Part shown: in pieces, positions 58,992 to 63,372 of the stretch | Position numbering within the stretch: position 1 is the first letter of the stretch | How the letters are laid out: each line of letters begins with the position of its first letter | Assembly: GCA_023150915.1 (NCBI GenBank) | Contig: JAKLKA010000028.1 | Coordinates: forward strand, 1 to 63,372 | From: Polyangiaceae bacterium | GTDB taxonomy: Bacteria; Myxococcota_A; Polyangia; Polyangiales; Polyangiaceae | Length of the DNA stretch: 63,372 nucleotides | Direction: 5' to 3' | Translations under genes and position numbers: made by a program | Notes under the pieces: model-generated | The model's database searches: none | The model's input: the letters and a program-made list of their open reading frames with translations, nothing else | Told to the model about the DNA's origin: nothing

Positions 58992-61900
58992 ATGAAAAAC
59001 CGCTCGGATTTCGGCTCCTGGCGCCGGCTGTCGGCCGCGGCCCTGACGGCCCTGGCTTCGCTTTCACTCTGGCTCGCGCCCCGCCGCGGCCACGCCGAGT
59101 GGCCGCCCCCACCCACGGCGACCGCGGCCGACCTGAAGAACCCCAAGTACTGGCCGAACGATCCGAGCTACGGGTACAAGGCCAGCGCCAAGGCCAGCGA
59201 GCGCGAGTCGGGGCAGTGGCAGTTCTACTCGTTCATCCCGGACCGCTCACCCGGCACCTTCGTCCCGGCCCTCTTGCCCGGCGAAACGGCCGCCGGAATG
59301 AGCGTTGATCTGGCGTGGCGTCACACGATTGGCGACGACCGGGTGCTGATCGCGGTGCTCGACTCGGGCATCAAGTGGGACGAGGCGGATCTGGCCGAGA
59401 AGGCCTACCTGAACGTGGGCGAGCTGGCCGCGCACGCGCCGCTGAAGGCCGACAGCTCGGCCTGCGCGCCGCTCGACGCCGCAAAGCCGACCGAGAAGCT
59501 GTTCGACTGCAACGGTGACGGCATCTTCACCGTCAGCGACTACAAGGACCACCCCGGCCTGCTGCCCGAGGCCGAGCCCGGGCACCCGAAGGGCGACTGG
59601 AACAAGAACGGCATCCTGGACGCCGGCGATCTGATCGACAACCCGGCGTTTTCGGACGGGGTCGACGACGACGCCAACGGCTACGTGGACGACATCTCGG
59701 GCTGGGACTTCTTCAAGGACGACCACAACGCGTACGACGACACGCGCTACGGTCATGGCACCGGCGAGGCGAAAGACTCGACCGCGGCCACCAACAACGG
59801 CATGGGCGAAGCCGGGATCTGCCCCAGGTGCCGCTTCGTGCCGCTGCGGGTGGGTGACAGCTTCATCGCCGATGGCCAGGCCTTTGCCAAGGCGGTGGTG
59901 TACGCCACGGACAACGGCGCCAAGGTGGTGCAAGAGGCACTGGGCACGCTCAACATGAGCGGCTTCGCCCAGTCCGCGATGGACTACGCCTACAGCCGGG
60001 GCACGGTGATCGTGGCCAGCATGGCGGACGAGAACAGCCGGCACCCGAACGTGCCCGCGGCGGCCAACCACACCATGCCGGTCCACGCCATCACCATGAT
60101 GGGCACCGACGAGAGCACGACCGCCAAGAGCTTCCTGGCGTTCAACAACTGCACCAACTTCGGCGCGCAGAACTTCCTCTCGGCCTCGGGCACGGGCTGC
60201 TCGAGCGAAGCGGTGGGGCGCCTCTCGGGCCTGTCGGGGCTGGTCTATTCGATGGGCCTGCAGGCCAAGCTCGACCCACCGCTGTCGGCGGGCGAGGTGA
60301 TGCAGATCTTCTTCAAGACCGCCGACGACATCGACATCGAAGCGTCGCAGAAGCCGGCCTCGGGGTTCTATTGGTCGCAGACGGGCTTCGACCAGCGCTT
60401 CGGCTATGGCCGGGTGAACGCCAACACCGCGGTCGAATGGGTGAAAGCCGGACGCATACCGCCCGAGGTGGACATCGTTCGGCCGTATTGGTTCGAGGTG
60501 CTCTACAAGGACCAGGTCACGCAGGCGGTGCCGATCTTGGGCACGGTGCGCGCGCGCCGCGCGCCGCTCTACAGCGTGATCGTCGAGTGGGCTCCGGGGG
60601 TGCAGCCCCTCGACAGCGCCTTCAAGGTCATCAAGAAGCTCGAGAACATCAAGAGCAGCGAGATGCCGGTGCTGGGCGGCGACGGCACCCCGCTGGCCAC
60701 GCTGGACGTGCGCGAGCTGGACGTGACACACGAACGGGACGTCGACAGCCCGCTCGGCGAAAACGACCGCACCATCACCGTGCGTGTGCGAGCCATCGCG
60801 CACTATGGCAGCACCCTGGGCGACGTAGAGGGCGAGCTCAGGCGCGCGTACATGGTTCACGAGGACCCCGACCTCTTGCCCGGCTTCCCGTTCTTCTTGG
60901 GCGCCTCGGGCGAGTCGAGCCCGAAGCTGGCCGACATCGACGGCGACGGCACCCGCGACATCGTGGTGGGCACCTCCGACGGCAAGCTGCACGTCCTCAG
61001 CATGGCGAGCGGCAAACCGGCATACGTGAAAGGCTTCCCCTTCGCGGTAGATCCGATCGACGGGCTGAACCCGAAGGTCACGCCGAGCTATCTGGCCGCG
61101 CCCGGCTATTCGAGCCCCGACAGCCTGGTGGCCAAGGGCAGCGCGGGCGAGGCCATCAGCCCCACGCCGGCCATCGCCGACATGGACGGCGACGGCAAGC
61201 TGGACATCGTGGTCACCACCTACACGGGCACGCTGTACGTCGTGAAGAACGACGGCACGGTGCTGGCGGGCTGGCCCCAGCGCCTGCCGAACGTGCCCTC
61301 GTGCCCCGACGGCCAACCCAAGCCCACCACACCGTGCATGGATACCGCGACGCGCATCGCCCGCGGCGCCTTCGGCAGCCCCTCGCTGGCGGACATGAAC
61401 GGCGACGGCAAGCTGGAGATCGTCCAGGCGGCGTTCGACGGCAAGGTGTACGTCTTCAAGGCCGACGGCAGCGCCCTCGCCGGCTGGCCCGTGGCGGTGC
61501 ACTACGAGGGCGGCGACGGCAGCGGCGAGTACAACCGCATCTTCACCTCGACCACGGTGGCCGACTTCAACGGCGACGGCACGCCCGACGTGCTGGTCGG
61601 GTCCAACGAGAAGCTGGGCAAGGCCGGCGGCGCGGGCGCGGTCTACCTGATCGACGGCCGCGGCACCACGCTCGGCGAAAAGCCCTGGCTCGAGAACTGG
61701 CCGGTCACGATGATCAGCTTCAACCTGTTCCCGCTGATCTCGGAGGGCGTGTGCAACTCGCCCATCGCCGGAGACTTCGACGGCGACGGCAAGCCGGAAG
61801 CGGTGATGCACGGCAACGCCAGCTCGCCCCTGATCTTGCCGGCCGACCCCGGCACGCAGAAGGTGCTCTCGTCGACCCCAACGAACGCCCTGCCGGTGCG

Positions 61901-62732
61901 CGTCGACCCCGAGACCGGCACCGAAGAGCGCGGCCTGGCCCCCACCAGCATCTTCGGCGCCGACTCGAAGGCGAACAAGCCCGACACCATGTTCCCGCTG
62001 TTCGCGCAGCCGTCGATGGGTGACCTGGATCAAGACGGCGTGCCCGACATCGTCTCGAGCGGCGGCTCGCTGAGCCTGGCGCAGAACCTGCTGTCGAGCC
62101 AGCCCGCCAAAGACATTCCCCAGAACCTGCTCTCGATGTGGAGCGGCAAGACCGGCCAGATGCTGGCGGGCAGTCCGGTGGTGCTCGAGGACTTCACCTT
62201 CCTGAACAACCAGGCGATCGCCGATCTGGACAACGACGGCTACCCCGAGGTGCTGACCGGCACGGGCGCCTACTTCGTGCACGCCGCGGACTCGTGCGGC
62301 CGCGAGCCCGAAGGCTGGCCCAAGTTCACCGGCCAGTGGGTCATCGCCACTACGGCCGTGGGCGACATCACCGGCGACGACCTGCTCGACGTGGTGGTCA
62401 ACTCGCGCTCGGGCTGGCTCTATGCCTGGAAGACCCCCGGCAAGACCGACGGCGTGGTGGCGTGGGAGAGCTTCCACCACGACAACCGCAACACCGGCTA
62501 CTACGGCACGCCGCTCGAGCAGGGGAAGCTGTCGAGCGGCGTGGGCCCGCGCCCGCTCGACGCCGACGGCAAGTGCATCGTCCCCGACGGCCCCGCCAAG
62601 AAGCCGACCTCGCTGAACGCGGCCGGCGGCTGCGGGTGCCGCACCGCGCGCACCGACGGCAGCGTCTGGTACTCGCTCGCCGCCCTCGGGCCGCTGGCCC
62701 TTCTGGCCGCACGCCGCAGGCGACGACGCTGA
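58992..62732 (+). CDS. S8-like (subtilisin-fold) FG-GAP surface protein, Ser site is Gly
   Basis: 1246 aa. Signal peptide (about 1-35). S8 fold at about 100-440 with Asp in VLDSGIKW (D124) and His in RYGHGTGEA (H255), but the Ser loop reads SGTGCSSEAVG: G402 stands in place of the Ser of GTSMAxP. EF-hand-like Asp loops (DCNGDGIFTVSD, DWNKNGILDAGD) lie in an insertion. From about 630 on there are eight FG-GAP/VCBS-like blades (LADIDGDGTRDIVVG, IADMDGDGKLDIVV ...). The C-terminus GCGCRTARTDG, a hydrophobic helix and RRRRRR, is a MYXO-CTERM-type sorting end. Probably surface-bound and proteolytically inactive, unless S404/S405 serve. Confidence 0.9.
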   Translation: MKNRSDFGSWRRLSAAALTALASLSLWLAPRRGHAEWPPPPTATAADLKNPKYWPNDPSYGYKASAKASERESGQWQFYSFIPDRSPGTFVPALLPGETAAGMSVDLAWRHTIGDDRVLIAVLDSGIKWDEADLAEKAYLNVGELAAHAPLKADSSACAPLDAAKPTEKLFDCNGDGIFTVSDYKDHPGLLPEAEPGHPKGDWNKNGILDAGDLIDNPAFSDGVDDDANGYVDDISGWDFFKDDHNAYDDTRYGHGTGEAKDSTAATNNGMGEAGICPRCRFVPLRVGDSFIADGQAFAKAVVYATDNGAKVVQEALGTLNMSGFAQSAMDYAYSRGTVIVASMADENSRHPNVPAAANHTMPVHAITMMGTDESTTAKSFLAFNNCTNFGAQNFLSASGTGCSSEAVGRLSGLSGLVYSMGLQAKLDPPLSAGEVMQIFFKTADDIDIEASQKPASGFYWSQTGFDQRFGYGRVNANTAVEWVKAGRIPPEVDIVRPYWFEVLYKDQVTQAVPILGTVRARRAPLYSVIVEWAPGVQPLDSAFKVIKKLENIKSSEMPVLGGDGTPLATLDVRELDVTHERDVDSPLGENDRTITVRVRAIAHYGSTLGDVEGELRRAYMVHEDPDLLPGFPFFLGASGESSPKLADIDGDGTRDIVVGTSDGKLHVLSMASGKPAYVKGFPFAVDPIDGLNPKVTPSYLAAPGYSSPDSLVAKGSAGEAISPTPAIADMDGDGKLDIVVTTYTGTLYVVKNDGTVLAGWPQRLPNVPSCPDGQPKPTTPCMDTATRIARGAFGSPSLADMNGDGKLEIVQAAFDGKVYVFKADGSALAGWPVAVHYEGGDGSGEYNRIFTSTTVADFNGDGTPDVLVGSNEKLGKAGGAGAVYLIDGRGTTLGEKPWLENWPVTMISFNLFPLISEGVCNSPIAGDFDGDGKPEAVMHGNASSPLILPADPGTQKVLSSTPTNALPVRVDPETGTEERGLAPTSIFGADSKANKPDTMFPLFAQPSMGDLDQDGVPDIVSSGGSLSLAQNLLSSQPAKDIPQNLLSMWSGKTGQMLAGSPVVLEDFTFLNNQAIADLDNDGYPEVLTGTGAYFVHAADSCGREPEGWPKFTGQWVIATTAVGDITGDDLLDVVVNSRSGWLYAWKTPGKTDGVVAWESFHHDNRNTGYYGTPLEQGKLSSGVGPRPLDADGKCIVPDGPAKKPTSLNAAGGCGCRTARTDGSVWYSLAALGPLALLAARRRRRR

Positions 62733-62733
62733 C

Positions 62734-62810
62734 TGGTGCCGAAGGTCGGACTTGAACCGACGACCCCACGCTTATGAAGCGCGTGCTCTAACCAGCTGAG
62801 CTACTTCGGC
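62734..62810 (-). tRNA. tRNA-Met(CAU)
   Basis: Cloverleaf on the minus strand: acceptor GCCGAAG / CTTCGGC with A and encoded CCA (62734-62736), anticodon stem CGCGC/GCGTG with loop TTCATAA (CAT), T loop GTTCAAGTC. G1-C72 pairing excludes the initiator type. Elongator Met is likeliest; the lysidine-type Ile(CAU) cannot be ruled out by eye. Its 3' end is one base from the stop of the S8-like gene. Confidence 0.93.
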
Positions 62811-62893
62811 TAAGGGGCCGGGACTATGATCGGTTGCCCGCATCCGGTCAAGACCCTGCGCGGGCCTGGAAGAATGAGCCCGAACGGCAGCCC

Positions 62894-62923
62894 GCCGGCC
62901 CCGCACGAATGCGCAGGGCCGGC
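62894..62923 (-). terminator. Hairpin after the four-helix-bundle gene
   Basis: GCCGGCCC ... GGGCCGGC: eight paired bases with an inner GCA-CGAA-TGC. It lies 13 bp past the stop of the minus-strand gene (62937) and probably ends its transcript. No T-run. Confidence 0.45.
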
Positions 62924-62936
62924 CGGTTGGGTGACC

Positions 62937-63260
62937 TCACCTGCGATAGGCGAGCACCCAGAGGACGGCGATGATGCCGTCGAGGGTCCGGATGGCGCCA
63001 ACTGCGTCAGCGGCTGGTAGGTACCCGCAGGCCCGGGCGATGCGCAGCGCCATCACGGTCTCCCGCCCCGAGTTGAGTGCGTCCTCGAGCCGCGAGCGAC
63101 GCTTGCCCGCCTTGGCCCAGACGCCCTCGCTGCCATTGAGCGCCGCGCTGTTCGCGGCGCGTTTCATCTGCCCGGCAAGATCGCGGTCGTGGCGCGCGAC
63201 CCTGTCCGCAAGCCGATGGATGTCCCGCACCATACTTTCGAGCGAATCCAAGATCCTCAT
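62937..63260 (-). CDS. Four-helix-bundle protein (S23/IVP type)
   Basis: 107 aa from MRILDSLESM, with AGGAG eight bases before; the longer upstream frame starts at a TTG in low-complexity DNA. Helical throughout: MVRDIHRLADRVARHDRDLA, QMKRAANSAALNGSEG (the family's MxRAAxSxxxNxxEG block), RLEDALNSGRETVMALRIAR. Proteins of this family were first seen in intervening sequences of 23S rRNA genes but are also free-standing, as here. Function unknown. Confidence 0.85.
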   Translation of the reverse strand: MRILDSLESMVRDIHRLADRVARHDRDLAGQMKRAANSAALNGSEGVWAKAGKRRSRLEDALNSGRETVMALRIARACGYLPAADAVGAIRTLDGIIAVLWVLAYRR

Positions 63261-63372
63261 GAGAGACTCTCCTGTTCTGCCCTCTCTTCGGGGCGCCACC
63301 CCGCCCGCGCCGCGCGCAGCGCGGGTCAAGGGCAAGGGCGAGCGCAGCGAGCCCGAGACGCGACGCAGTCGC

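Noticed and set aside
59247-62480. Long minus-strand open frame opposite the S8/FG-GAP gene
   Set aside because: Shadow of the Asp/Gly-rich repeats; no ribosome site, no family.
62937-63372. 23S rRNA intervening sequence
   Set aside because: The four-helix-bundle protein family is known from such sites, but no rRNA sequence surrounds it.
1-63372. CRISPR arrays, insertion sequences or prophage genes
   Set aside because: No spaced direct repeats with unique spacers, no transposase or integrase and no phage structural genes were seen; all repeats found are short tandem arrays or the tRNA pair.

Overview
The window is high-GC chromosomal DNA of a free-living Gram-negative bacterium, most likely Myxococcota (Polyangia-like). 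Reasons: a MYXO-CTERM-type C-terminus on a large secreted protein (58992-62732), an MglA-like small GTPase, a Ser/Thr kinase of myxobacterial layout, and many lipoproteins with Gly-, Ala- or Pro-rich linkers after the lipobox cysteine. Assignment below family level is inference. Genes are dense, on both strands, and often translationally coupled (ATGA, GTGA or TGATG overlaps).

Layout. 1-7.7 kb: envelope and lipoprotein genes, a DUF350 / spermidine-synthase-like pair, an acyl-CoA synthetase and a Ser/Thr kinase. 7.7-12.8 kb: B12-dependent ribonucleotide reductase nrdJ behind a long leader, then two paralogous four-cysteine lipoproteins. 12.8-22.1 kb: coupled GTPase / PocR-like histidine kinase / thiL, a PEGA-like membrane protein, argH coupled to a dynamin-like GTPase, an M48 peptidase and thrB. 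22.1-29.9 kb: hflX, small secreted proteins, a Tudor/chromo-barrel-like lipoprotein, a zinc-ribbon repeat protein, a PrsW-like protein, a patatin-like protein and nadB. 30.1-34.3 kb: etfBA, two identical tRNA-Pro(CGG) genes about 1.36 kb apart, small membrane proteins, a fasciclin lipoprotein with a perfect inverted repeat upstream, and a 52-bp tandem repeat. 34.4-38.1 kb: secreted beta-propeller and other exported proteins.

38.2-51.9 kb is the most distinctive region: a respiratory and probably nitric-oxide-handling cluster. One side holds DUF2478, an NnrS-like membrane protein, a SufT/MIP18-like Fe-S factor, a Crp/Fnr regulator, a TIGR04053-type radical SAM protein, a cytochrome c and an Rrf2 regulator. 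The other side is a compact operon: a heme-copper-oxidase (HCO) subunit-I-like protein lacking the helix-VII His pair, a 49-aa membrane peptide, a CuA subunit II, a full HCO subunit I whose active-site Tyr position is Gln (HPSQQ instead of HPEVY), a 57-aa membrane peptide, a membrane-fused Sco copper chaperone, a cytochrome b / ferredoxin / MvhD fusion, and tryptophanase. The best reading is a CuA-type nitric oxide reductase (eNOR-like) with an unusual electron-transfer partner.

51.9-63.4 kb: a membrane LuxR regulator, DUF2231, a large c-type heme/PD40-like lipoprotein, a hemerythrin, selD with an in-frame UGA (selenocysteine) and a bacterial SECIS-like hairpin, an alarmone-hydrolase-like HD protein, a response regulator with an XRE output domain, an S8-protease-like FG-GAP protein with a Gly in place of the catalytic Ser, tRNA-Met and a four-helix-bundle protein.
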